Below, one piece after another: positions 17,999-26,152 of a stretch of DNA of 64,000 nt. Where the stretch lies: assembly GCA_902533445.1 (NCBI GenBank), contig CACALX010000001.1, positions 100,480 to 164,479 on the forward strand, given 5' to 3'. The notes below the pieces were generated by a model. That model was not told the origin of the DNA, made no database searches, and saw only the letters and a list, made by a program, of their open reading frames with translations. The translations under genes were made by a program, and so were the position numbers. Numbering within the stretch: the stretch's first letter is position 1; every line of letters begins with the position of its first letter. The stretch is from an uncultured Pelagibacteraceae bacterium (GTDB lineage Bacteria; Pseudomonadota; Alphaproteobacteria; Pelagibacterales; Pelagibacteraceae).

Positions 17999-18676
17999 TT
18001 ATTGTTGGAAGCTATATTTTTTTTCTAAATACTTAATCACATTATGAATAACAAAAGTCATAAACAAATATATTCCACCAGCTACAATAAATACTTCAAT
18101 AGGTTTAAATGTTGTGGATATAATGTATTTTGCAACACCAGTTAAATCCATTAGTGTTACTGTACTTGCTAATGAAGTACCCTTCATCATTAATATGATT
18201 TCATTTCCATATGCAGGAAGTGATTGTCTAATCGCAATAGGTATTTGAATTTTATAAAATATAATTTTATTTGAAATACCTAGACTTTTTCCAGCTTCAA
18301 TAATTCCAGGTTTTATAGTTTGAAATGCAGATCTCAATATTTCAGAAGTATAAGCGCCTGTATTTAATGTAAAAGCTATTATTGCACACCAATAAGGTTC
18401 TTTTAAAACAACCCACAAAACTGTTGATCTTAAATATTCGATTTGTCCAAGACCAAAATAAATAATAAAAATTTGAACTAATAAAGGAGTTCCTCTAAAA
18501 ACATAAGAATATCCATAAGCAAATTTATTAATAAATATATTTTTGTTTAGTCTTAAAATTGCGAAAAATAATCCAAGAAATAATCCAAAAAATAAAGACG
18601 CAGATAAAAGTTTTAAAGTAATAACAGTTGCTCCTAAAAGCTTTGGAAAACTAGTGAACATTAAATCAAAATCCAT
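17999..18676 (-). CDS. Polar amino-acid ABC transporter permease (HisM-type)
   Basis: One of two inner-membrane subunits of a polar amino-acid importer; 225 residues, five helices. The N-terminal GATVITLKLLSASLFFGLFLG is the HEQRo-type permease start. The EAA loop reads EAGKSLGISNKIIFYKIQIPIAIRQSLP and contacts the ATPase. It overlaps the HisQ-type gene by one base. No ATP-binding gene follows in this window; the operon continues into the PhyH gene instead, so the ATPase must be encoded elsewhere. Confidence 0.9.
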   Translation of the reverse strand: MDFDLMFTSFPKLLGATVITLKLLSASLFFGLFLGLFFAILRLNKNIFINKFAYGYSYVFRGTPLLVQIFIIYFGLGQIEYLRSTVLWVVLKEPYWCAIIAFTLNTGAYTSEILRSAFQTIKPGIIEAGKSLGISNKIIFYKIQIPIAIRQSLPAYGNEIILMMKGTSLASTVTLMDLTGVAKYIISTTFKPIEVFIVAGGIYLFMTFVIHNVIKYLEKKYSFQQ

Positions 18677-19368
18677 TAATAACCCCTGCTATATTTGACT
18701 TCTAATTTATTAATTAACTTCATACTTATATAAGTGAGCATTAAATATAAAACTGCTGCAAAAGAGTAAAAAAATAATGGATCTCTTGTAGATCCTGCAG
18801 CAATATAAGATTGTCTCATGATTTCGACTAAACCAGTTACTGATATTAAAGAGGTGTCCTTTAAGGTGATTTGCCAAACATTGCTTAAATTTGGAATTGC
18901 CAGTCTTAACATTTGAGGAAGAATTATTTTATAGAATTGACCAAATTTACTTATACCTAAAACCTTTGCAGCCTCGAATTGTCCTTTGTCAATTGATTGA
19001 ATAGCTCCTCTAAAAACCTCTGTTGAATAAGCTCCTGAAATTATGCCAATAGCAACAGCGCCAGTAATAAATGCATTAATCTCTATATATTCGTAATAAC
19101 CAAAAATTGACGCAACATACATTATTGCACCACTTCCACCAAAAAATAATAAATAAATTACTAATAGTTCTGGCACACCTCTTATTACTGTGGTGTAAAT
19201 ATTACCTACAAAATTTAGTGTTTTATATTTAGAAAGTTTAAGCGGAGTAAAAATTAAAGCAAAAAGGAAACCAACTAACATTGCTGTAACAGATACAGCA
19301 ACAGTCATTAAGGTTGCATAAAATAACTCGTCACCCCAACCTGTTTTTCCAAATGCAAGAAGTTCCAT
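18676..19368 (-). CDS. Polar amino-acid ABC transporter permease (HisQ-type)
   Basis: The partner permease, 230 residues. The start WGDELFYATLMTVAVSVTAMLVGFLFAL and the VIRGVPELLVIYLLFFGG segment are typical of the ArtQ/HisQ branch. The EAA loop is EAAKVLGISKFGQFYKIILPQMLRLAIP. The C-terminal SLISVTGLVEIMRQ is well conserved. The binding-protein gene lies 44 bases upstream with a hairpin between. Likely ligands are basic or polar amino acids. Confidence 0.9.
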   Translation of the reverse strand: MELLAFGKTGWGDELFYATLMTVAVSVTAMLVGFLFALIFTPLKLSKYKTLNFVGNIYTTVIRGVPELLVIYLLFFGGSGAIMYVASIFGYYEYIEINAFITGAVAIGIISGAYSTEVFRGAIQSIDKGQFEAAKVLGISKFGQFYKIILPQMLRLAIPNLSNVWQITLKDTSLISVTGLVEIMRQSYIAAGSTRDPLFFYSFAAVLYLMLTYISMKLINKLEVKYSRGY

Positions 19369-19374
19369 ATAGAC

Positions 19375-19399
19375 TGGCGACTATATATTATAGCCGCCA
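19375..19399 (-). promoter_or_regulatory. Hairpin between amino-acid binding protein and its permease genes
   Basis: TGGCG-a-CTATA pairs with TATAG-c-CGCCA around a TAT loop: ten pairs with one A/C mismatch. It lies just after the binding-protein stop (19413) and just before the permease ATG (19368). There is no U-tract on the transcribed strand, so partial termination, 3'-end protection or processing are the likely roles. Confidence 0.5.
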
Positions 19400-19412
19400 A
19401 ATCCAAAATTAA

Positions 19413-20264
19413 TTACATAGAAGCGTCGAAACCAAAATGTTTAATTGCAAGTTTGCTAATTATTCCTTGTTTTCTAGCTTTGTTAATAGCTTTATTGAAA
19501 TCTTTTAAGATTTTAGCGTCTCTTTTTCCAATAGCACTATCGCTTGCTTGTCTGATTCCAACACCAACTCCATTTCCAAATGCACCACCTGAAAAAGTTG
19601 GTCCAACTAATACAACTGGTTTACCAGATTTATCAGCATAGTCTGTAAATGCTACTGCTGCAGCAAGTGCCACATCACATCTTCCAGAAGTTAAATCTAA
19701 GTTAACCTCATCTTGAGTTTTGTAAGTTCTAACATTTACACTTCCAACATCACCTGACTCTAAAAAGTTTTGGTGAATTGTACCAGTCTGTGTACATACA
19801 GTTTTTCCAGCTAAAGTACCTGTTAAAGTTTTTAAAGCTTTTTTAACATCAGACCCACCTAAAGATAAATTAATACCTTCTGGTGTATCCATACCTTCTA
19901 AGCTTGAACCTTTCATTACAGCAAGAGATGCAACTTCATCTGCATAACCTTGTGAGAAAGTGATTGTTTTCTTTCTTTCATCAGTGATTGACATACCAGC
20001 CATGATTGCATCAAATTTTCTCATTACTAATGCAGGTATCATTCCATCCCAATCTTGCTCAACGATTGTACACTCATACTTCATAATTTTACAAAGCTCT
20101 TGAGCTAGCTCAACCTCAAACCCAATTAGATTGCCAGAGGCATCTTTTGAATTCCATGGAGGATAAGCACCTTCAGTTCCAATCTTTATAGATTCAGCAG
20201 AAACGTTTCCAATGATAAATAAAGAGGCAAAAACTGATAAAATAGTTTTTTTAAATATATTCAT
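19413..20264 (-). CDS. Polar amino-acid ABC transporter substrate-binding protein (family 3)
   Basis: A periplasmic receptor of 283 residues. A signal peptide (FKKTILSVFASLFIIGNVSAES) precedes IKIGTEGAYPPWN, the start of cluster F/family 3 proteins. GFEVELAQELCKIMKYECTIVEQDWDGMIPAL and DAIMAGMSITDERKK carry the conserved ligand-site residues. The C-lobe has an internal Cys pair (KTVCTQTG and GRCDVALA). Lysine/arginine/ornithine/histidine-type ligands are plausible but not proven. Confidence 0.92.
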   Translation of the reverse strand: MNIFKKTILSVFASLFIIGNVSAESIKIGTEGAYPPWNSKDASGNLIGFEVELAQELCKIMKYECTIVEQDWDGMIPALVMRKFDAIMAGMSITDERKKTITFSQGYADEVASLAVMKGSSLEGMDTPEGINLSLGGSDVKKALKTLTGTLAGKTVCTQTGTIHQNFLESGDVGSVNVRTYKTQDEVNLDLTSGRCDVALAAAVAFTDYADKSGKPVVLVGPTFSGGAFGNGVGVGIRQASDSAIGKRDAKILKDFNKAINKARKQGIISKLAIKHFGFDASM

Positions 20265-20324
20265 TATTTCTCCTTTAATAAAATTGTAATATTTATTTCA
20301 CAATTTAATTAAATCTCAAAGAAA

Positions 20325-21413
20325 TTAATGATTTATTGAGGAAGAAAAATTCCAAGCGCAATCAAAACTAGGTATGTAAACTCTGGATAATTTAGCATTC
20401 CCAAAATTTTGATTAAATACATTTAACCAACTATCTACTTGTTTGGGTTTTTTATCCTGACTACCAACTTGAGCTGTAATTACTCCTTTTGGTTTTAATA
20501 TTCTCACCAAAGAATCCATATTTTTTGCTGCTAGATCAATGCAAAACTGATCATCATTCAGATCAACAAAAATATGATCGTAAGTATCTTCAGCTACTGA
20601 TTTAATACTTTCAAATGCATCTCCCCAAACACATTTGACTGAATTTTTTTCTGTTGCTTTTTTTCCAATATCACCAAGATGTTTATTGCAAACGTCTACA
20701 ACTTCTGGATCTAATTCATACCAATCAATAAAATTAAAATTTTTTGAAATACATTCTCTTGCAACACCACCATCTCCACCTCCGATGATAGCTGCTCTTT
20801 CGTTATCTTTGTTTAAATTTAAACCTGAACCAACAAATGTTGAACTGTATAAATGTTCATCTGATGCAGCAACTTGAATTTCACCATCTATAAACAAAGA
20901 TTTTCCAAATTGTTCAAGATCTAAAATTTCAATATGTTGACCAACTTTAGATTTAAAATCTTCTAAAACATCATTTACAACATAAGATTTTTGCAAACCT
21001 GGAGAGCTATAAATGTCATGATATAGTGATTTTGTATCTCTATTAAATTCTTTTTTAACAATTCTAGTGTGTTCAAATTCTTTTTTAATTATTTCAATTG
21101 CTACAGACGGATTTACCTTTCCGCATGTAAAAAAATCAAAACTAATTATTCCTTTTTCAGGAAATGTATGAAAGCTGATATGACTTTCTGCGAGAAGAGC
21201 TAATATTGTAAATCCTTGTGGTTCAAATTTATATTTAGAAATATTTAAAATTGTAACTTTCGCTGCTTTTGCAATTTCATGAATTACTCTTTCAAAAACT
21301 GAAGGATCATATTCTTTGGTAGTCCCAATTATATCTAAAGTTATATGTTCACCTACTTTTATCATTTTACCAATTAGTTGGAACTTACTAGTGGTATTTT
21401 TTGCTTCTTTCAA
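20325..21413 (-). CDS. SpeD-SpeE fusion: pyruvoyl S-adenosylmethionine decarboxylase + spermidine synthase-like domain
   Basis: A 362-residue protein joining two successive polyamine enzymes. Residues ~10-115 are a bacterial SpeD domain: self-cleavage site E76/S77 in LLAESHISFHTFPE, catalytic His82 and Cys97 in FFTCG, with the +5 and +20 spacing of class 1b enzymes. Residues ~130-360 are a spermidine-synthase methyltransferase fold: GGGDGG at 211-216, acidic YELDPE at ~232-237, and FVDLNDD at 282-288 in place of the usual DSTDP. DEHLYSS at 185-191 replaces the usual DEFxYHE, so the aminopropyltransferase half is divergent. It makes MTA, and the MTA recycling genes follow. A SpeD homologue with altered substrate (ornithine or arginine) is an alternative. 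Confidence 0.85.
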   Translation of the reverse strand: MKEAKNTTSKFQLIGKMIKVGEHITLDIIGTTKEYDPSVFERVIHEIAKAAKVTILNISKYKFEPQGFTILALLAESHISFHTFPEKGIISFDFFTCGKVNPSVAIEIIKKEFEHTRIVKKEFNRDTKSLYHDIYSSPGLQKSYVVNDVLEDFKSKVGQHIEILDLEQFGKSLFIDGEIQVAASDEHLYSSTFVGSGLNLNKDNERAAIIGGGDGGVARECISKNFNFIDWYELDPEVVDVCNKHLGDIGKKATEKNSVKCVWGDAFESIKSVAEDTYDHIFVDLNDDQFCIDLAAKNMDSLVRILKPKGVITAQVGSQDKKPKQVDSWLNVFNQNFGNAKLSRVYIPSFDCAWNFSSSINH

Positions 21414-21451
21414 TCAAAAAACTATTATAATACTTCGCAGAGGTTAAAACA

Positions 21452-23485
21452 GTGAAAAACAATTGGTCAAATTCAGAAGCACAAAAATATATTAAAAAGT
21501 ATAAGAAACTTGGTCATTCTAAAGATATGGCACTGAGGGTTTATACCACAAGATTATTAGGAAGAAACAGTGAGTTAGTTCTACACGGAGGTGGAAATAC
21601 ATCTGTAAAAACTTCAATTAAGGATATTGATGGCAAAAATTATGATGTTCTCTGTGTAAAAGGAAGTGGTTGGGATATGGCTGAAATAGAGCCAGCTGGA
21701 TTACCGGCTGTAAAACTAAATCCACTATTGGCTTTAAAAAATAAAAAATATTTAAGCGATGAAGACATGGTTGTATATCAAAAAAGAAATTTAATAGATA
21801 TCAAATCTCCAAACCCTTCTGTTGAAACTTTTTTACATGCGTTTCTACCTTTTAAGTTTGTAGATCATACTCACTCTGATGCGATAATGGATATAACTAA
21901 TAGATCTAACGGAAAGGAACTTTGTAAGAAAATTTTTGGACCAAAAGTTAGTATAGTCCCTTATGTAATGCCAGGATTTGGTTTGGCTCAAAAAATAAAT
22001 GAGGTTTATAAAAAAAATCCGAACATTAATTGCTTAATTTTATTAAACCACGGAATATTTACTTTTGATGATGATGCCAAAAAATCTTATGACTTAATGA
22101 TCAAATACGTATCGATAGCTGAAAAAACTATTAAAAAATTAAAGAGAAAAAAAATTAAACAAATTAAAAATTATAATTTTAAATTCAAGCCTCATGAAAT
22201 TGCACCAATTTTAAGAGGATTATTATCAGAAAATAAAGATCAAAAATTTATCTTAAATTATAGATCAAATAAAAATCTAAATTATTTTATTAATGGTAAA
22301 GATGTCAAAAGATACTCTAGTATAGGAACAGCAACACCTGATCATGTTATTAGAGTAAAACCATTTCCACTAGTTATTAGCCCAAGAGAGAATTCTTCAA
22401 TTGAAGATTTTAAAAAACTAGCTGAGAAAAGTTTTAATGATTACAGAAAAAAGTATGTGAGATATTTCAATACCAATAAGAAAAAGGTTAAAGGCAAGAA
22501 AACTATGCTAGATACTTCCCCGAGAGTAATTTTGGTACAAAATGTTGGTTTGTTTAGCGTTGGAGACAGTCTTAAGGCATCTAAAATAGCTGGAGATTTA
22601 ACTGAAACAAACGCAAGAGTGATTTCATCTGTAGAGGAAACTACAAAATACAAGTTTATTCCTGAAAAAGATTTATTTGATGTTGAGTATTGGTCTTTAG
22701 AACAAGCAAAAATTAAGAAAGCTAAAAAAATTCTTCAAGGAAACGTTGTTGTAATTACTGGAGGATTTGGTGCAATTGGTTCTGCAACTTATAAACTTTT
22801 TAAAAGTTATGGTGCTGAAATTGTTCTCTTAGATTATGACGCAAAAAAAGTTACAGAAATGCAAAGTAAAATTTCAGATCTTTGTTTACATTGTGATGTA
22901 CGAAATAAAAATAGTGTTAAAGCTGCTTTTAAAAAAATAAACGAGATATATGGTGGTGTTGATATTCTAATTTCTAATGCAGGGACTGCAATTGGTGGGT
23001 CTATTGCTGAAGTGGATGATAAAATTTTAAGAGAAAGCTTTGAGGATAATTTCTTTTCTCACCAAAATTGTGCATCAGAAACAATTAAAATAATGAAAAA
23101 ACAAAATATTCAAGGATGCTTATTATTTAATATTTCAAAACAATCAGTAAATCCTGGAAAAAATTTTGGTCCTTATGGTCTTCCAAAAACTGCTTTGTTA
23201 AGTTTATGTAAACAATATGCATTAGATTATGGTTCTCTTGGAATAAGATCAAATGGTGTAAATGCTGATAGAATTAGAAGTGGACTGCTTAATGATGGAA
23301 TGATTAAATCTCGTGCAAAAGCTAGAGAAGTTTCTACAGATGAATATATGAGAGGAAACTTGCTGTTAAATGAAGTAAAAGCTGAAGATGTTGCAAAAGC
23401 ATTTTTTCATTTAGCAGTTTCAAAAAAAACAACAGGTGCAGTTTTGTCCGTAGATGGTGGTAATATCGCTGCTTCTCTAAGATAA
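21452..23485 (+). CDS. Bifunctional class II aldolase / short-chain dehydrogenase
   Basis: A 677-residue two-domain cytoplasmic enzyme. Residues ~1-400 are a class II (RhaD/FucA-like) aldolase. A GGGNTSVK phosphate-binding loop, a Glu in NPSVETFLHAF, the zinc HxH in VDHTHSDAI, and a third His in CLILLNHGIF are all visible. Residues ~425-677 are an SDR: TGGFGAIG cofactor loop, SNAG, a NISKQ Ser, and YGLPK as the YxxxK catalytic pair. The RhaD-alcohol dehydrogenase fusion family has this order and size. Its position between the SpeD-SpeE gene and mtnA/mtnP suggests it cleaves 5-methylthioribulose-1-P and reduces the aldehyde product. The GTG start follows an AGAGG site. Confidence 0.88.
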   Translation: MKNNWSNSEAQKYIKKYKKLGHSKDMALRVYTTRLLGRNSELVLHGGGNTSVKTSIKDIDGKNYDVLCVKGSGWDMAEIEPAGLPAVKLNPLLALKNKKYLSDEDMVVYQKRNLIDIKSPNPSVETFLHAFLPFKFVDHTHSDAIMDITNRSNGKELCKKIFGPKVSIVPYVMPGFGLAQKINEVYKKNPNINCLILLNHGIFTFDDDAKKSYDLMIKYVSIAEKTIKKLKRKKIKQIKNYNFKFKPHEIAPILRGLLSENKDQKFILNYRSNKNLNYFINGKDVKRYSSIGTATPDHVIRVKPFPLVISPRENSSIEDFKKLAEKSFNDYRKKYVRYFNTNKKKVKGKKTMLDTSPRVILVQNVGLFSVGDSLKASKIAGDLTETNARVISSVEETTKYKFIPEKDLFDVEYWSLEQAKIKKAKKILQGNVVVITGGFGAIGSATYKLFKSYGAEIVLLDYDAKKVTEMQSKISDLCLHCDVRNKNSVKAAFKKINEIYGGVDILISNAGTAIGGSIAEVDDKILRESFEDNFFSHQNCASETIKIMKKQNIQGCLLFNISKQSVNPGKNFGPYGLPKTALLSLCKQYALDYGSLGIRSNGVNADRIRSGLLNDGMIKSRAKAREVSTDEYMRGNLLLNEVKAEDVAKAFFHLAVSKKTTGAVLSVDGGNIAASLR

Positions 23486-23486
23486 T

Positions 23487-24557
23487 TTATTTAAATAATT
23501 TTTTTAATCCTTCAGAGGAAGCTTTAGAAACACCTCTTTCAGTGATCAATCCAGTTACATATTTAGCCGGAGTTACGTCAAAAGCTAAATTCATAGCCTT
23601 ACTATTCTTAGGATAAATCAAAACTTTTTTAACTTCATTGTTTTCATCAACACCCTCGACATGAGATAATTCCTCAGAGTTTCTTTCCTCAATAGGAATG
23701 TCTTTTGCATCTTTAATATTCCAATCAATTGTCGAACTTGGTAACGCTACATAAAAAGGAACCTCATTATCATGTGCAGCTAAAGCTTTTAAATAAGTTC
23801 CAATTTTATTACATACATCTCCATTTGATAAAGTTCTATCTGTTCCGACAATACACATATCAACTTTGCCTCTTTGCATTAAAATTCCACCAGTATTATC
23901 AGCAATAATTGTATTTGGAATTTCTTCCTCATTTAGCTCATATGAAGTTAAATTTGCACCTTGGTTTCTTGGTCTTGTTTCATCTACCCAGACATGAACT
24001 GGAATTCCTTTTTTATGAGCATGATAAATTGGTGAAGTTGCTGTACCCCAATTAATTGTTGCTAACCATCCAGCATTACAATGAGTTAAAATATTTAAAG
24101 TACTTTTTTTCTTATTGTAAATTTCTTCAATTATTTTTAATCCATTAATACCTATATTTTCACAAAACTTTTCATCTTCATCACATATTTCTTTAGCTTC
24201 CCTTAAAGCTATATCTAAAATTTGATCACTATTGATGCCTGTTAATTTTTTCATCATACGATCTACTGCCCATTTTAAATTAATTGCTGTAGGTCTTGAT
24301 TGAATTAATTCTTCTGCACTTTTGTTAATAAATTTTTTATCAGTGCTCTCTTGAATGGCTAATGCTATCCCGTAAGCAGCTGTGCCTCCTATTAGGGGAG
24401 CACCTCTAACCTCCATAATTTTAATTGCATTGATTGCATCTTTTACTGACTTAAGATCTTTTATTATAAATTGATGAGGAAGTTTTGTTTGATCAATAAT
24501 TTTTACTATATTATCTTCATACCATATTGTTCGATACTCTTTTCCTTGAATTCTCAT
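23487..24557 (-). CDS. mtnA: S-methyl-5-thioribose-1-phosphate isomerase
   Basis: Converts methylthioribose-1-phosphate to methylthioribulose-1-phosphate in methionine or MTA salvage. The 356-residue protein has RGAPLIGGTAAYG for phosphate binding, the catalytic Cys in ILTHCNAGWLAT (near residue 160) and the catalytic Asp in CIVGTDRT (near 240), as in the B. subtilis enzyme. DETRPRNQGA is also diagnostic and separates it from eIF2B-like relatives. It overlaps mtnP by 4 bases, forming an mtnP-mtnA operon. Confidence 0.95.
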   Translation of the reverse strand: MRIQGKEYRTIWYEDNIVKIIDQTKLPHQFIIKDLKSVKDAINAIKIMEVRGAPLIGGTAAYGIALAIQESTDKKFINKSAEELIQSRPTAINLKWAVDRMMKKLTGINSDQILDIALREAKEICDEDEKFCENIGINGLKIIEEIYNKKKSTLNILTHCNAGWLATINWGTATSPIYHAHKKGIPVHVWVDETRPRNQGANLTSYELNEEEIPNTIIADNTGGILMQRGKVDMCIVGTDRTLSNGDVCNKIGTYLKALAAHDNEVPFYVALPSSTIDWNIKDAKDIPIEERNSEELSHVEGVDENNEVKKVLIYPKNSKAMNLAFDVTPAKYVTGLITERGVSKASSEGLKKLFK

Positions 24558-25426
24558 TTGTTCAAAGCTCTGCCAGCAACAGTTTTTAACTTATCTATTG
24601 TTTTTTGGGTTCGTTTTTCTGCAGCAGTAATAATTGCTACATCCAAACAATTGTTTATTGGATCATTTGGATCAATATGATCTTCAAAATTATCAATTAA
24701 ATTTTTAATCATAACCTTTGCTTTTTCGGCATTTCCTAACAAAACTTTTATTACTTGTTGAACATCAACGTTTTCATGATCTGGGTGCCAACAATCAAAA
24801 TCTGTGACCATTGAAACTGATGCATATCTGATTTCTGCCTCTCTTGCGAGTTTTGCTTCAGGCATATTCGTCATTCCAATAACATCTGCCTTCCAAGATC
24901 TATATAAATTAGATTCTGCTAAAGTTGAAAATTGAGGACCTTCCATTACAACGTAAGTTCCATTTCTTTGATATTCTATATTGGATTTTTTGATCGCGTC
25001 TTCACAAGCATTCATTAGTCCATTAGAGGTTGGATGTGCCATCGATACATGAGCAACAATTTCATCATCAAAAAAAGTTTTTACTCTGGCAAATGTTCTA
25101 TCTATAAATTGGTCAACAATAACAAATTTTCCAGGTGGCAATTCTTCTTTCAAAGATCCTACAGCTGAAACTGAAACAATATCAGTGACACCTAATTGTT
25201 TTAGTGCATCAATATTTGCTCTAAAATTTATATTAGATGGAGAAACAAAATGTCCTCTCCCATGTCTAGGTAAAAAATAAACTTCTTTGTTATTATAATT
25301 AGTTTTTAAAATTTGATCAGATGGTTTGCCCCAAGGAGTATTAATTTCTAACAATTCTCTATTAGTAAATTCTTCAACATCATAAAGACCACTTCCACCA
25401 ATAATTGCTAATTTATTTGTTGTCAT
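24554..25426 (-). CDS. mtnP: S-methyl-5'-thioadenosine phosphorylase
   Basis: Phosphorolyses MTA to adenine and methylthioribose-1-phosphate. The 290-residue protein begins IIGGSGLYDVEEF and has PRHGRGHFVSPSNINFRAN, VVMEGPQFSTLAES (substrate loop) and VIGMTNMPEAKLAREAEI, with the Asp of SMVTDFDCWHPDHE. These fit MtnP rather than purine nucleoside phosphorylase. First gene of the mtnPA operon and divergent from apt, which takes the released adenine; 33 bases separate the starts. Confidence 0.95.
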   Translation of the reverse strand: MTTNKLAIIGGSGLYDVEEFTNRELLEINTPWGKPSDQILKTNYNNKEVYFLPRHGRGHFVSPSNINFRANIDALKQLGVTDIVSVSAVGSLKEELPPGKFVIVDQFIDRTFARVKTFFDDEIVAHVSMAHPTSNGLMNACEDAIKKSNIEYQRNGTYVVMEGPQFSTLAESNLYRSWKADVIGMTNMPEAKLAREAEIRYASVSMVTDFDCWHPDHENVDVQQVIKVLLGNAEKAKVMIKNLIDNFEDHIDPNDPINNCLDVAIITAAEKRTQKTIDKLKTVAGRALNK

Positions 25427-25459
25427 AATTTAAAATTTATCTATTTATAAATAAGATTT

Positions 25460-25987
25460 ATGAATTTAAAAGACCATATTAGATCAATTCCTGATTATCC
25501 TAAAAAAGGTATTTTATTCAGAGATATAACAACTCTTATTAAAAACGAAAAAGCTTTTGCTGAAGCAATCAATCAAATTATTGAAAGGTCTAAAAAATAT
25601 AAAATTGATAAGATAGCAGCGATAGAGTCCAGAGGTTTCGTATTTGCTTCTGCGGTTTCTTATATTCTAAAAAAACCTTTTATATTGTTGAGAAAAAAAA
25701 ATAAATTACCAGCTGAAGTACATTCCGTAGATTTTGAATTAGAGTATGGTACTGCAACTATTGAGGTTCACAAAGACTCTATTTTAAAAGATGAGTCTGT
25801 TTTAATAATAGATGATTTAATAGCAACAGGTGGTACTGCGGAAGCTGCTGCAAAACTTATTGAAATGTGCGATGCAAAAGTAGCGGCATTTGTATTTGTG
25901 ATTAATTTATTTGATTTAGGTGGGTCTGATAATTTAGTTAATAAAAATTATAAAGTTGAGAATTTAATAGAATTTCCAGGACATTAA
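25460..25987 (+). CDS. apt: Adenine phosphoribosyltransferase
   Basis: Salvages adenine with PRPP to AMP. At 175 residues it is normal length. The start DHIRSIPDYPKKGILFRDIT and the ESRGFVFASA loop are Apt-specific. The PRPP motif is VLIIDDLIATGGTAEAA, followed by FVINLFDLGG and a C-terminal ENLIEFPGH. Its placement beside mtnP closes the adenine branch of MTA recycling. The stop lies 1 base before the 3' end of the convergent tRNA gene. Confidence 0.96.
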   Translation: MNLKDHIRSIPDYPKKGILFRDITTLIKNEKAFAEAINQIIERSKKYKIDKIAAIESRGFVFASAVSYILKKPFILLRKKNKLPAEVHSVDFELEYGTATIEVHKDSILKDESVLIIDDLIATGGTAEAAAKLIEMCDAKVAAFVFVINLFDLGGSDNLVNKNYKVENLIEFPGH

Positions 25988-25988
25988 G

Positions 25989-26065
25989 TGGTAGCGGGAA
26001 GTGGGATCGAACCACTGACCTCGGGCTTATGAGTCCCGCGCTCTAACCAACTGAGCTACCCCGCC
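25989..26065 (-). tRNA. tRNA with CAT anticodon, probably elongator tRNA-Met
   Basis: A 77-base cloverleaf with encoded CCA. The 5' end is GGCGGGGTAGCTCAG, the D-loop GTTGGTTA, the anticodon loop CTCATAA (anticodon CAT), the T-arm AGTGG-TTCGATC-CCACT and the 3' end TCCCGCTACCA. It lacks the C1-A72 mismatch of the initiator tRNA. G1 faces U72 and A31 faces G39, so the last anticodon-stem pair is not Watson-Crick. The alternative is tRNA-Ile with a lysidine-modified CAU, which has the same loop. Confidence 0.92.
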
Positions 26066-26126
26066 ATAAAAAAGTTTACTTTTATTATAAATCATTAATT
26101 TTTCAATAAACTTTTAATATAAACCA

Positions 26127-26152
26127 AAACTAATTGTTTTTAAAATTAGTTT
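26127..26152 (-). terminator. Candidate terminator at the end of the dimethylglycine dehydrogenase gene
   Basis: AAACTAAT (26127-26134) pairs with ATTAGTTT (26145-26152) as an 8-bp stem around a 10-base loop, overlapping the stop codon. On the transcribed strand the stem is followed by TGGTTTATATTAAAAG, which is only moderately U-rich. The stem is all A/T but for one pair, so it is weak. Confidence 0.4.
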
